DNA from: Gloeobacterales cyanobacterium ES-bin-313
GTDB taxonomy: Bacteria; Cyanobacteriota; Cyanobacteriia; Gloeobacterales; Gloeobacteraceae
Direction of reading: 5' to 3'
Length of the DNA stretch: 64,000 nucleotides
Assembly: GCA_014379585.1 (NCBI GenBank)
Contig: JACMLN010000109.1
Coordinates: 48,898-112,897, forward strand
A program made the translations under genes and the position numbers. This document shows positions 34,933 through 43,718 of this stretch, piece by piece. Position 1 is the first letter of the stretch; each line of letters begins with the position of its first letter. Under the pieces are notes generated by a model that searched no databases, was not told the DNA's origin, and saw only the letters and a list, made by a program, of their open reading frames with translations.

Positions 34933-36111
34933 GTGAAGACACTCACCCTGCTTGGCTCGACTGGCTCGATTGGCACCCAGACCCTCGACATCGTCCGCGA
35001 ATACCCGGAGCGCTTCCGGGTGGTTGGACTGACGGCTCACAGCAATATGGATCTCCTCGCAGAGCAAGTCCGCGCTTTTGCCCCGGAAATGGTGGCGGTG
35101 GGAAGTGAGACAGCGCGCACTCAATTAGCTCTGTTGCTGGCCGATTGCCCGAAAAAACCAGAAATTTTCGTCGGTGAAGCGGGCAACTGTACGGTGGCCT
35201 CTGAAGCGCCTGCGCAAGTGGTTGTCACCGGGATCGTCGGTTGTGCGGGCTTATTGCCGACCCTGGCGGCCATCGAGGCAGGGCGCGATATCGCCATTGC
35301 CAATAAAGAAACCCTGGTGGCCGGGGGACCGGTGGTGATGCCTCGGATCAAAGCGAAGGGGGTGCAACTATTTCCCGTAGATTCAGAACACTCAGCGATC
35401 TTTCAGTGTCTCCAAGGTGTTCCCGAAGGGGGACTGCGGCGGGTCATTTTGACGGCTTCCGGTGGGGCTTTTCGCGATTGGCCCGTCGAAAAATTGGCCA
35501 CAGCCCGCAAAGAAGATGCCCTCAAACATCCCAACTGGGTGATGGGTCAAAAAATTACAGTCGATTCAGCGACGTTGATGAACAAAGGGCTAGAAGTGAT
35601 CGAGGCGCACTGGCTGTTTGGCGTGGATTACGACCACATTGATATTGTTGTGCATCCCCAAAGTATTATTCACTCGCTGATCGAACTGGTGGATAGCTCT
35701 GTTTTGGCTCAGTTGGGCTGGCCGGATATGCGCCTGCCGATTCTTTACGCCCTCAGTTGGCCCGAACGCCTACCGACGCCTTGGAAGCCTCTGAACTTGG
35801 CAACCGTTGGCACATTGACTTTTAAAGAACCAGATCATGGTCGCTACCCCGGCATGAATCTTGCCTACCGGGCAGGACGGGCGGGAGGAACCTACCCAAC
35901 AGTGCTCAACGCCGCCAACGAAGAAGCTGTGGGTCAGTTTCTCCAAGAAAAAATTGGCTTTTTGGCGATGTCTAAACTGCTGGAAGCGACGCTGGATGCC
36001 CATCGCAGTGCTGGTATTCCCGAACTGGCCGATATTCTCGATGCAGATCGTTGGGCGCGGGAATTTGTCAAAACTCAGGTAAGCCGTGCCGCGACCCAGG
36101 TTTTGATCTAG
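34933..36111 (+). CDS. dxr: 1-deoxy-D-xylulose 5-phosphate reductoisomerase
   Basis: First committed step of the MEP isoprenoid pathway, feeding carotenoid, quinone and chlorophyll tail synthesis. GTG 34933 gives 392 residues, the normal length, and places the NADPH-binding [20 protein letters not shown] at the very N-terminus; the open frame upstream overlaps phoH in reverse and is not coding. Further signatures: [66 protein letters not shown] and [10 protein letters not shown], then [15 protein letters not shown]. Confidence 0.96.
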   Translation: MKTLTLLGSTGSIGTQTLDIVREYPERFRVVGLTAHSNMDLLAEQVRAFAPEMVAVGSETARTQLALLLADCPKKPEIFVGEAGNCTVASEAPAQVVVTGIVGCAGLLPTLAAIEAGRDIAIANKETLVAGGPVVMPRIKAKGVQLFPVDSEHSAIFQCLQGVPEGGLRRVILTASGGAFRDWPVEKLATARKEDALKHPNWVMGQKITVDSATLMNKGLEVIEAHWLFGVDYDHIDIVVHPQSIIHSLIELVDSSVLAQLGWPDMRLPILYALSWPERLPTPWKPLNLATVGTLTFKEPDHGRYPGMNLAYRAGRAGGTYPTVLNAANEEAVGQFLQEKIGFLAMSKLLEATLDAHRSAGIPELADILDADRWAREFVKTQVSRAATQVLI

Positions 36112-36320
36112 GCGACTTTGCCGATTTCTCGGCGGGAAACAACGATCGTGTGCTCCCAACCGTCCACCCGCAGGGTGATACCCCCGAAAGCGCCAAACCC
36201 AACCACTGTCGCCGTCTTGCCTACCAATGTCCGGCCAAAACTGTGGGCGGGTTTGCCCGCTGGAGAGGGATTGGCATCAATGCAGCGCACGCGGTCGCCG
36301 ATCGCAAGTTGGATCTTCAT
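36108..36320 (-). CDS. small KOW/SH3-like protein
   Basis: 70 residues: [20 protein letters not shown], then [20 protein letters not shown] and [20 protein letters not shown]. The G-D-x-V-R ... L-x-G-K-x-A-T-V-V-G-F ... V ... H pattern of strands fits a small beta-barrel of KOW/SH3 type, as found in several short cyanobacterial proteins. The gene converges on dxr and overlaps its stop by 4 bases. Conservation in composition (no in-frame interruptions, sensible strands) supports a real gene. Function unknown, perhaps nucleic-acid or ribosome binding. Confidence 0.6.
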   Translation of the reverse strand: MKIQLAIGDRVRCIDANPSPAGKPAHSFGRTLVGKTATVVGFGAFGGITLRVDGWEHTIVVSRREIGKVA

Positions 36321-36451
36321 CGCCTTCGGTTTTCCCCAGAGACAGTTGCATCTAGTCTAATGATGCGCGACTTTTTTGGGACGAGATATTCCAATTTTTT
36401 TTGAGATCAGCGTGAGCGGATATAGTGGCGAAAAGCCTTCAGGGTACGCCT

Positions 36452-36898
36452 ATGTCTCGCCTCCTTGCCCTTGTTTTATGCTTCCTCAGTTTTTGCCTAC
36501 CCGTAATCGCCGCTGGAGCGGGAGACTTTCAGCCAAGTCGTACTGCTGTTCGCAAAGAACTGGTGAAAGTAGTCGAGGCGCAACTGACCGCTTTTCGCTC
36601 AGGCAATGCCGCTAAGGCATACTCCTACGCTTCCACAGAGATTCAAAAGCACTTCTCCCAAGCGGATTTTGAAGCGATGGTGCAGACCACCTATCCAGCC
36701 ATTGCCCATTCGCTGTCGGCAAAATTTGGCCCTGTCCTCGACGATGGTTCTCAGGCTGTCGTCCATGTCGCTGTGACTAGCACCAATAAGCGCCGAACGA
36801 TTTATGGATATTTGCTCGTGCGTCAAAAAGGAAAATGGCGGATCAGCGGTGTCTACGAGGCCGATCAAGATGAGCAGCCCGGAGAACTTTCTACGTAG
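36452..36898 (+). CDS. DUF4864-like secreted protein
   Basis: 148 residues from ATG 36452 (MSRLLALVLCFLSFCLPVIA, signal). The mature part reads AVRKELVKVVEAQLTAFRSG, AAKAYSYASTEIQKHFSQAD and FEAMVQTTYPAIAHS, with later strands VAVTSTNKRRTIYGYLLVRQ and KWRISGVYE. The V-x-x-Q-L-x-A-F-x-x-x-D/N-x-x-x-A-Y-x-x-A-x-x-x-I-x-x-x-F motif and the closing K-W-R-I-x-G-V strand are those of DUF4864, an NTF2-like (cystatin-like) fold of unknown role. Probably periplasmic. Not clearly linked to the following operon; a hairpin lies between them. Confidence 0.8.
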   Translation: MSRLLALVLCFLSFCLPVIAAGAGDFQPSRTAVRKELVKVVEAQLTAFRSGNAAKAYSYASTEIQKHFSQADFEAMVQTTYPAIAHSLSAKFGPVLDDGSQAVVHVAVTSTNKRRTIYGYLLVRQKGKWRISGVYEADQDEQPGELST

Positions 36899-36910
36899 CT
36901 GCACCAAAAA

Positions 36911-36932
36911 TGGCAGGCAGCCCGTCCTGCCA
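36911..36932 (+). terminator. hairpin after the DUF4864 gene
   Basis: TGGCAGG cagcccgt CCTGCCA forms a seven-pair stem 12 bases after the DUF4864 stop. No T run follows, so it may be a weak terminator or an mRNA 3' stabiliser. Confidence 0.4.
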
Positions 36933-37022
36933 TGAACGTTACATGGTCTTTTCGCAGAAGTCCTTGGTTGGGATCGCAGCTCTAGAAAGGTATTCTTGTT
37001 TAACACCGATGCATAAGCAGTC

Positions 37023-37601
37023 ATGGCCGATAGTTTCGACAAAACCAGTGTGGGCTGGGCAATCCAGCAGTTGCAGCAGCGCTTGGCAGAATGGTTGGAG
37101 GGAGCCTTCGCCAAGAATCCGGTCGATGTTCCTAACCTCGAATGGCTTGCTCCAATTATTCTGATTCTTTTTTGGCTCTTATTGGGCGCTTTTGGACTTT
37201 GGCTGCTTTGGCAAATCGCTTTGGTACTTCAACCTGCCTTGCAAGAACGGCGGCGCACACCGTTGACAGGAACAACCACAGACGAAGAATCGATTTCTAC
37301 TTACTCCGCTGCTGCATATCTCAAACAAGCGCAAGCCTTCCAAAAGCAGGGTAAGTATCGAGAAGCGGCACGGGCACTCTACTTGGCGATGCTTCAGACA
37401 CTCAATGACAAACAAGTGGTTCTCGAACAGCTCAGTCGCACTGACGGTGAATATCGCCAACTGATCCAACCGCTTTCCCAAGCCCCGGCTTACCAACTGT
37501 TGATCGATACCCACGAACAGATTCTCTTTGATGAAACCCAGACAACGGCCCAAACGGTCGAGCAACTCCAGCAGGCGTATCAGGAGATCGCAAAGCCGTG
37601 A
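37023..37601 (+). CDS. DUF4129 domain protein, first gene of MoxR operon
   Basis: 192 residues. One membrane segment (WLAPIILILFWLLLGAFGLW, about residues 41-65) is followed by a cytoplasmic DUF4129 domain: SAAAYLKQAQAFQKQGKYRE, AARALYLAMLQTLNDKQVV, the R/T-x-x-E-Y marker in SRTDGEYRQL, and a helix DTHEQILFDETQTTAQTVEQ. DUF4129 proteins accompany MoxR-DUF58 systems and are thought to help assemble or regulate membrane complexes. Its stop overlaps the next start (GTGA), so the operon is translationally coupled. Follows a gap of about 90 bases likely holding the promoter. Confidence 0.85.
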   Translation: MADSFDKTSVGWAIQQLQQRLAEWLEGAFAKNPVDVPNLEWLAPIILILFWLLLGAFGLWLLWQIALVLQPALQERRRTPLTGTTTDEESISTYSAAAYLKQAQAFQKQGKYREAARALYLAMLQTLNDKQVVLEQLSRTDGEYRQLIQPLSQAPAYQLLIDTHEQILFDETQTTAQTVEQLQQAYQEIAKP

Positions 37602-38740
37602 AGGAGTTTGTACGTAAGTATTGGTTGGCAATTTTGTTTCTCACCATCACGCTCGCCTTACAGTTCCTAGCACCGAACAGCGATCTGGGTTCTTCATTTA
37701 GCCGTGCCCCAGATGGCTACGGTGCTTGGTACGCCGATCTCCATAAACACAACATCCCAGTAAGACGCTGGCAACGACCGCTCAAAGACCTTAAAGGCAC
37801 AGGCCAAACCCTCGTTATCGTTTCAACAAAACTGCCTTTCTCGTTTTCGAGTGAGTTGCAGGACTGGGTCAAAGCAGGTAATACTCTGCTCCTGCTTCAA
37901 AGCCAAGGCTCAGCCACCCAAGCCGAATTTTCAAGCCGTGTTGAACAGGTTCTTGTCGAAACGTCTCGTCGGCATAAGTCCGATCAAGACTGGTCAGAGG
38001 AACGCTTGAGCGACTGTCTTAAAAAGAGTGAATTGCCGGCCTGTATGGGCAATTTGGTGCTCGGATCGAAGACCTTGCTTGCGGACAAGTATGGCGATAT
38101 TGTTTGGGAGTATCCCTATAAGCAGGGTCGTGTGATCGAGGCAACCACCGCATTTCTGGGATCAAATGCGTACCAAGATATCCCAGGCAACTATGCATTT
38201 TTGCGCAAGATCGCCAGCCCAACGGGGCAAACGGTGCTGTTCGATGAATATTTGCATGGCTACATCGACGAAGAAATCGCTAAACAAGAGAATCGCTACG
38301 GGAGTTGGTGGAATTACTTCTTAACCACTCCGCCTTTTGTTGCCCTTGTCCAAGGGGTGGTGATCTTGCTGGTGCTGATTTGGGGCGAGAATCGTCGCTT
38401 CGGTTCAGTGCAGACGTTACCTATAGACAAACAGGAGAACAGCGAAGCCTACATCCAAGCCCTTGCCGGGGTGCTGCAAAAAGCGAGAAGCAGTGAGTTT
38501 GTCCTCGAAGTCCTCGGGCGCGCAGAATTAATACACATTCAGCAGGCGCTGGGATTGGGGAATACTCCTGTAGAACGCCAACTCTTGCTCTCGACGTGGT
38601 CTGACTTGACCCAACAACCAGCTAGCGTCCTGAGTGCAGTGATCGATCCCCCAGAGCGCAAGCAGCGAATTACCCAGCCCGAATTGTCTAACTGGCTCAA
38701 AAGTGTCGAAACTGTCCGCCGCTACCTACCAACCCTATGA
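37598..38740 (+). CDS. DUF4350 domain protein
   Basis: 380 residues from GTG 37598, overlapping the previous stop. An N-terminal membrane helix (YWLAILFLTITLALQFLAP) precedes an extracytoplasmic DUF4350 domain with SRAPDGYGAWYADLHKHNIP, GQTLVIVSTKLPFSFSSELQ and DWVKAGNTLLLL, similar to a Rossmann-like ThuA fold. A second membrane helix (FVALVQGVVILLVLIWGENR) follows, then a cytoplasmic helical tail. This is the standard companion gene in cyanobacterial MoxR-DUF58 operons. The glycine/DG pair and the large-exposed loop are conserved family features. Coupled to the MoxR gene by ATGA. Confidence 0.87.
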   Translation: MKEFVRKYWLAILFLTITLALQFLAPNSDLGSSFSRAPDGYGAWYADLHKHNIPVRRWQRPLKDLKGTGQTLVIVSTKLPFSFSSELQDWVKAGNTLLLLQSQGSATQAEFSSRVEQVLVETSRRHKSDQDWSEERLSDCLKKSELPACMGNLVLGSKTLLADKYGDIVWEYPYKQGRVIEATTAFLGSNAYQDIPGNYAFLRKIASPTGQTVLFDEYLHGYIDEEIAKQENRYGSWWNYFLTTPPFVALVQGVVILLVLIWGENRRFGSVQTLPIDKQENSEAYIQALAGVLQKARSSEFVLEVLGRAELIHIQQALGLGNTPVERQLLLSTWSDLTQQPASVLSAVIDPPERKQRITQPELSNWLKSVETVRRYLPTL

Positions 38741-39672
38741 GCAACTCCATTTTTAAGCAATTGGCCCAAGCCATCGATCAAATCGTCGTCGGTCAATCCC
38801 TGCTCACCCAACAACTATTGACAGCGCTCCTCGCTGGTGGCCACGTCATCCTGGAAGGGGTTCCTGGTACAGGCAAGACCTTACTCGTCAAAGTTCTCGC
38901 CCGCTTGATCCAAGCCGATTTTCGCCGTCTCCAACTCACCCCGGACATCTTGCCCAGCGACATTCTGGGCACCAACGTCTTTGACCTGAATACCCGCGAT
39001 TTCGTTCTGAAAAAAGGACCAATTTTTACCGAGATTTTGCTCGCTGACGAAGTGAACCGCACTCCCCCCAAGACCCAGGCCGCGCTTTTGGAAGCGATGG
39101 AGGAGCAGCAGGTGACTTTAGATGGCGAAAGTCTGCCGTTATCGCCGCTTTTTTGGGTGGCTGCGACCCAGAACTCCTTAGAGTTCGAGGGCACCTATCC
39201 TTTGCCGGAGGCGCAACTAGACCGCTTTTTGTTCAAATTGATCGTCAGTTACCCAGAGCTAAAAGCCGAAAAACAGATGTTGCTCAACCGCCAATCTGGG
39301 TTCTCGGCGCGCAGTTTGGAAATTACACCGATTGCGACTGTCGAACAAATCTTAGAAGCGCGGCGATTGGTGCGGGGCGTCAAAGTCACAGAACCGGTGA
39401 TGGATTATCTTCTCGCCCTTGTCCAACGCACCCGCAACGCCACAGACTTGGCTTTGGGTGCTTCTCCCCGCTCGGCAGTGGCCTGGTTGGGTTGTTCTCA
39501 GGCAGCAGCTTGGCTAGCAGATCGCGACTTTGTCACCCCCGACGATATCAAATCCGTCGCTTTGCCTCTGTTGCGCCATCGCCTGATTCTGAAACCAGAA
39601 GCCCAACTTGACGGTGTGCAGGTCGATACGGCGATCTCCACACTGCTCACCCAAGTGCCTGTGCCCCGATGA
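38737..39672 (+). CDS. MoxR-type AAA+ ATPase
   Basis: 311 residues. AAA+ chaperone of the MoxR family: Walker A GVPGTGKT (residues 41-48), LTPDILPSDILGTNVFDL, Walker B ILLADEVNRTPPKTQAALLE, AMEEQQVTLDGESLPL, sensor-1 VAATQNSLEFEGTYPLPEAQ with the arginine-containing LDRFLFKL, and the C-terminal lid SPRSAVAWLGCSQAAAWLAD. MoxR ATPases remodel partner proteins that carry VWA or DUF58 domains. Here the partner is almost certainly the next gene, whose start overlaps the stop (ATGA). Confidence 0.95.
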   Translation: MSNSIFKQLAQAIDQIVVGQSLLTQQLLTALLAGGHVILEGVPGTGKTLLVKVLARLIQADFRRLQLTPDILPSDILGTNVFDLNTRDFVLKKGPIFTEILLADEVNRTPPKTQAALLEAMEEQQVTLDGESLPLSPLFWVAATQNSLEFEGTYPLPEAQLDRFLFKLIVSYPELKAEKQMLLNRQSGFSARSLEITPIATVEQILEARRLVRGVKVTEPVMDYLLALVQRTRNATDLALGASPRSAVAWLGCSQAAAWLADRDFVTPDDIKSVALPLLRHRLILKPEAQLDGVQVDTAISTLLTQVPVPR

Positions 39673-40964
39673 TCCCCACCCTGCGCCTCTACATACTCTT
39701 GATTGCCGGTTTGGTGATCGGCTGCCTTGTGGCGGCCTTCGCCGGTTTGGGTTTGGCGTTTCTGTTTTTGCTGATTTTTGATCTTGCAGTTTTGCTGCTC
39801 GCTTTTGTCGATAGCCGTAGGGTTCTCCAGGTGGAGGTATCCCGAAAACCCCTTGAACGCCTTTCGATCGGTCGGGAAAATCCAATTACCCTTGTGGTCC
39901 GTTCCCAATCCCAACGCGCAAAGCTGCAAATTCGCGATTCCGCTCCTTTTGCTGTCCTGGAAGGTCTTCTAGAACTGGATTTGCGGCTCCAAAGCACAGA
40001 AGAACTGACCTACACTGTACGACCTACCGAGCGGGGTACTTACGCTTGGGAGGCCATTTACCTGCGGCAACTGAGTCCTTGGGGTCTGGCTTGGCGCAAC
40101 TGGAAAGTTGAACAGAGTACCACTGCGGCAGTCTATCCCGATCTACTCGCCCTTCGAGAGTTATCGATCAAACTTGCTTTTCAAAATACGGGTACTCTGC
40201 GCCAGTCTCGCCGTTTTGCGACGGGCACTGAGTTTGCGGAGATGCGCGAATATAGCCCTGGAGACGATCCGCGATTGATCGACTGGAAAGCAACAGCGCG
40301 CACCAGTCGTCCCCTTGTCCGGGTACTGGAGCCAGAACAAGATCAGACCTTGATTATTCTGCTGGATCGAGGGCGTTTGATGACTGCCCAAGTTGCTGGG
40401 TTGAAACGCTTCGACCACGCCCTGAATACGACCCTCGCCCTCGCCTTAGCAGCCACAAATCGAGGAGATCGCGTCGGCGTTGGCGTTTTCGATAAGCAGA
40501 TGCATACCTGGATTGCCCCGGAGCGCGGCCAAAAACAGATGAGCCAACTCCTGGCAAAACTGACACCGATTCAACCTGAACTGATCGAACCGGACTACAT
40601 CGGTGCCGTCACTCGTTTAACGTCCCAACAATCTCGCCGTGCCCTCGTCGTTCTGCTCACGGATCTGATCGATCTGACGGCTTCTGCAGAATTGATCGTT
40701 GCTCTTGGGCGTTTAACCCCACGCTACCGACCTTTCTGTGTCACCCTGCGCGATCCGCGCATCGATCAACAAGCCCAGCAAACCAGCAACACGTTAGAAA
40801 GTGCTTACAACCGTGCCGTTGCCCTCGATCTTCTCGCCCAACGCCAAGTCGCCCTCGCCCAACTCAAACAACGGGGTGTCTTGGTACTCGATGCTCCTGC
40901 CAACCAAATCAGCAGCCAACTTGTCGATCGCTATTTGCGCCTCAAAGCCCGCAATCAGATCTGA
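39669..40964 (+). CDS. DUF58 domain protein
   Basis: 431 residues. Two N-terminal membrane segments (LYILLIAGLVIGCLVAAFAG; LAFLFLLIFDLAVLLLAFV), a beta-rich extracytoplasmic or membrane-proximal part, then the DUF58 signature RRFATGTEFAEMREYSPGDD followed by PRLIDWKATARTSRPLVRVL. A VWA-like domain (TLIILLDRGRLMTA, LVVLLTDLIDLTAS) closes the protein; the metal-site motif is only partly kept (DRGR rather than DxSxS). Acts with the MoxR ATPase as last gene of a four-gene coupled operon, perhaps in complex assembly or envelope stress. Confidence 0.93.
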   Translation: MIPTLRLYILLIAGLVIGCLVAAFAGLGLAFLFLLIFDLAVLLLAFVDSRRVLQVEVSRKPLERLSIGRENPITLVVRSQSQRAKLQIRDSAPFAVLEGLLELDLRLQSTEELTYTVRPTERGTYAWEAIYLRQLSPWGLAWRNWKVEQSTTAAVYPDLLALRELSIKLAFQNTGTLRQSRRFATGTEFAEMREYSPGDDPRLIDWKATARTSRPLVRVLEPEQDQTLIILLDRGRLMTAQVAGLKRFDHALNTTLALALAATNRGDRVGVGVFDKQMHTWIAPERGQKQMSQLLAKLTPIQPELIEPDYIGAVTRLTSQQSRRALVVLLTDLIDLTASAELIVALGRLTPRYRPFCVTLRDPRIDQQAQQTSNTLESAYNRAVALDLLAQRQVALAQLKQRGVLVLDAPANQISSQLVDRYLRLKARNQI

Positions 40965-40968
40965 TGTT

Positions 40969-41700
40969 CTAGCGACCTAACTGAAAGTGGTGTAGCCCCT
41001 CAAGAATGCCCCAGGCATAGTGTTTTACGGCAAGATAGTGGCCGGGTCGTCCATGCTTGCGGTACCACCTAAGCAATTCTGGTTGGGCATTGCCGACGAT
41101 CAATCCAAGTGTTGAATGTTCGAAAAGGCTGATATCGTTGCCAGAATCGCCGCAGACGAGGGTTGTTTCAGCAGGTATATTGAGCTGCTCTCGCAAGTAA
41201 AGTACAGCCCGGCCCTTGTCTCCTTTTGCGGAGAGGATATCGACATCTCGGTTGCTGCTGAAGACTACTTGCATCGCAAGACCCGCATCGGTGAGTGCCC
41301 GTTGCAGATCGATGAGGGTGTTCGTATGCGCCTTGGGATCGAGAAAGTAACTGATTTTATGGGGGTTCTGTTCGCTGATCGGCTGGAGGGATAAGGGCTG
41401 AAATTGCTGGGCAATGAAAATAGCTTGATCACGATCCCAGCCTTCACTGATCTGTTTTGCCCATTGCGGATCTTGTGCGCCATCGCGATAAATTTCGCTC
41501 CCTACTCCCGTGATCCAAAAGTCTGGTTCTAGTAAAGCGTGTTCTCTTTGCAGTGCGCGGGCGGAAGCGTAGGATCGACCGGTGGCGTAGATCAGATACA
41601 TCTGCTCACGATTTTTCTGCAAGCTTTGATTCAGCATCGAGAGGGCGGCATCGTCGCCCACAAGGGTATTGTCTAGATCGCTGACGAGAAGAAATCGCAT
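40969..41700 (-). CDS. sucrose-phosphate phosphatase-like HAD hydrolase
   Basis: 243 residues from ATG 41700 (MRFLLVSDLDNTLVGDDAAL). HAD-superfamily motif I DLDNTLVGDD, motif II in YLIYATGRSYASARAL, a Cof-type cap and motif III/IV VFSSNRDVDILSAKGDKGRA and TLVCGDSGNDISLFEHSTLG: the pattern of the sucrose-6-phosphate phosphatase (S6PP) family. Likely reaction: sucrose 6-phosphate (or a related sugar/osmolyte phosphate) to sucrose. No sucrose-phosphate synthase is visible in the window. The long open frame upstream (to 42282) overlaps the alcohol dehydrogenase gene and is not coding. It lies tail to tail with the DUF58 gene. Confidence 0.85.
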   Translation of the reverse strand: MRFLLVSDLDNTLVGDDAALSMLNQSLQKNREQMYLIYATGRSYASARALQREHALLEPDFWITGVGSEIYRDGAQDPQWAKQISEGWDRDQAIFIAQQFQPLSLQPISEQNPHKISYFLDPKAHTNTLIDLQRALTDAGLAMQVVFSSNRDVDILSAKGDKGRAVLYLREQLNIPAETTLVCGDSGNDISLFEHSTLGLIVGNAQPELLRWYRKHGRPGHYLAVKHYAWGILEGLHHFQLGR

Positions 41701-41846
41701 GAGTTTGTGTACGCGTCTTAAGCTGTATCTTAGCCAGAAGGGAGACATATTTTTCGCCCTTAAGTGAGAAGAGCCGTCTCCACGGCACGAAGAGAATACC
41801 GAGTGTACTACCCTGGATGCAAAAGCTTTGGTGGAGGACTCCGGTG

Positions 41847-42848
41847 ATGATTCATGCCTATGCCGCCCATAAACCTGGTGGAGAGTTGAAACCTTTTGAG
41901 TATGAACCCGGCTCCCTCGGTGACGCAGAAGTAGAGATTCAGGTGGAGTACTGCGGAATTTGCCACAGCGATCTAGCCATGTTGGACAACGATTGGGGTA
42001 TGTCGCAGTATCCGTTAATCCCTGGCCACGAAGTGGTGGGGAAGATTTCGGCTTTGGGTAAGTCGGTTCACCATTTGCAACTGGGTCAAACGGTTGGCTT
42101 GGGTTGGTATTCAAACTCCTGCATGGTCTGCGAATGGTGTATGTCCGGTAGCCATAACCTCTGTTTGACCGTTGAAGGCACGATTGTCGGACGTTACGGC
42201 GGATTCGCCGATAAAGTTCGCGCCCATCAAGCTTGGGTTGTGCCGTTGCCCGAGGGATTGAATCCAGCCACCGTCGGCCCACTTTTCTGTGGTGGGATTA
42301 CCGTCTTCAACCCATTGGTGCAATTCGACATCCAACCCACAGACCGTGTTGGCGTTATCGGGATCGGTGGCTTGGGTCATATGGCTCTGCGCTTTTTGAA
42401 CGCCTGGGGATGCGATGTTACCGCATTCTCTACCAGTGCGGATAAAGAAGCAGAAGCGCGGGAACTCGGTGCCCAACACTTTGTCAATTCCCGCGATCCC
42501 CAAAGTCTTAAAGCCGTCGCCAATTCCTTTGACTTGATCCTCTCGACGGTGAATGCCGACCTCGATTGGCCGACCTACGTCGATGCTTTGCGCCCGAAGG
42601 GTCGTCTTCACCTTGTTGGCGCGGCTCCCAGCCCCATCGCTTTGGCGATTTTTCCGATGATCACAGGCCAAAAGTCGCTCTCTGGAAGTCCCCTCGGTAG
42701 TCCTGCGACGACCGCCAAGATGCTCGACTTTGCTGCTCGTCACCAAATCGAGCCGATTACCGAGACTTTTGCTTTTTCCCAGGTCAACGAAGCTCTAGAT
42801 CGCCTGCGTAGTGGTAAAGCTCGCTATCGGGTGGTGCTCAATCACTAG
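41847..42848 (+). CDS. zinc-dependent alcohol dehydrogenase (cinnamyl-alcohol/YahK-type)
   Basis: 333 residues from ATG 41847 (MIHAYAAHKPGGELKPFEYE); GTG 41844 directly precedes it. Medium-chain dehydrogenase with catalytic zinc ligands in VEYCGICHSDLAML and PLIPGHEVVG, structural zinc loop cysteines in SNSCMVCEWCMSGSHNLC, and the nucleotide-binding VGVIGIGGLGHMALRFLNAW. Sequences with YCGICHSD and the GWYSNSCMxCxxC loop belong to the CAD/YahK-like group, NADPH-dependent aldehyde reductases. Substrate unknown. Followed by an SDR gene (78-base gap) and glycosidase gene, all in one direction; divergent from the phosphatase gene. Confidence 0.92.
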   Translation: MIHAYAAHKPGGELKPFEYEPGSLGDAEVEIQVEYCGICHSDLAMLDNDWGMSQYPLIPGHEVVGKISALGKSVHHLQLGQTVGLGWYSNSCMVCEWCMSGSHNLCLTVEGTIVGRYGGFADKVRAHQAWVVPLPEGLNPATVGPLFCGGITVFNPLVQFDIQPTDRVGVIGIGGLGHMALRFLNAWGCDVTAFSTSADKEAEARELGAQHFVNSRDPQSLKAVANSFDLILSTVNADLDWPTYVDALRPKGRLHLVGAAPSPIALAIFPMITGQKSLSGSPLGSPATTAKMLDFAARHQIEPITETFAFSQVNEALDRLRSGKARYRVVLNH

Positions 42849-42926
42849 GCATTTTAAAAGATCGAGATCGAAACCATATTCGTGACAAAACCGTATATTC
42901 TTTGATCAGAAATCCTGGAGTTGTTC

Positions 42927-43709
42927 ATGAGACTAGCAGGCAAGGTTGCTCTGGTGACAGGCAGTAGTCAGGGAATTGGGCAAGCGATTGCCATTCGTCT
43001 GGCTGAGGAAGGGGCGAATGTTGTGATTAATTACCGCTCCAACCCGGAGGGTGCCCAGGAAACCCTCGACAAAGTAGTGAACGCTGGTGGCCAGTGCCAC
43101 ATGGTCGAAGGTTTCACCGTGCAAGCCGATACAGGCATGGTTGCCGATGTCCAGCGCATGGTGGACCAAAGTGTCGCCCACTTCGGCAAAGTAGACATTC
43201 TGGTCAATAATGCTGGTATCGAGAAAAATGCAGATTTTTGGGATGTCACAGAAGCAGATTACGACGCTGTGTTGAATGTCAATCTCAAAGGGGTCTTTTT
43301 TGGCACCCAGGCATTTGTTAAGCATTTGATGGCGACTAAGCAACCGGGTAAGGTGATCAATATCAGCTCTGTGCACGAAGAATTGCCCTTTCCCCACTTT
43401 GCAGCCTACTGTGCCAGCAAAGGTGGACTCAAAATGCTGACTCGCAACCTGGCCATTGAACTTGCACCTTTGGGGATCACGATCAACAACGTCGCCCCCG
43501 GTGCCATCGAGACCCCGATCAACACCAAACTGCTCAACGATCCAGAAAAGCTCAATGCTTTGCTCGCCAATATTCCCCTCAAACGGCTTGGAAAGCCTGC
43601 CGATGTTGCGTCCATGGTTGCTTTTCTGGCCTCCTCTGAGTCGGACTACGTGACTGGAACCACCTTCATCGTCGATGGTGGTTTACTCTGGAATTATCAA
43701 GAACAGTAG
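42927..43709 (+). CDS. SDR oxidoreductase, glucose 1-dehydrogenase-like
   Basis: 260 residues from ATG 42927 (MRLAGKVALVTGSSQGIGQA). Classical short-chain dehydrogenase: glycine-rich cofactor motif TGSSQGIGQ, VDILVNNAGIEKNADFWD, catalytic Ser/Tyr/Lys in VINISSVHEELPFPHFAAYC and ASKGG, and the PGAIETPINTKLLND loop. Closest by pattern to bacterial glucose 1-dehydrogenases, tetrameric NAD(P) enzymes giving gluconolactone. The neighbouring GH63-like glycosidase and glucokinase make a sugar substrate plausible. Located 9 bases before the glycosidase start. Confidence 0.88.
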   Translation: MRLAGKVALVTGSSQGIGQAIAIRLAEEGANVVINYRSNPEGAQETLDKVVNAGGQCHMVEGFTVQADTGMVADVQRMVDQSVAHFGKVDILVNNAGIEKNADFWDVTEADYDAVLNVNLKGVFFGTQAFVKHLMATKQPGKVINISSVHEELPFPHFAAYCASKGGLKMLTRNLAIELAPLGITINNVAPGAIETPINTKLLNDPEKLNALLANIPLKRLGKPADVASMVAFLASSESDYVTGTTFIVDGGLLWNYQEQ

Positions 43710-43718
43710 GATTTTCTT

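Noticed and set aside
34822..35124. N-terminal extension of the phoH frame
   Set aside because: Overlaps the dxr coding region and lacks family similarity; ATG 34821 starts the known KH-like segment.
41701..42282. N-terminal extension of the phosphatase frame
   Set aside because: Runs antisense through the alcohol dehydrogenase gene; HAD motif I starts at ATG 41700.
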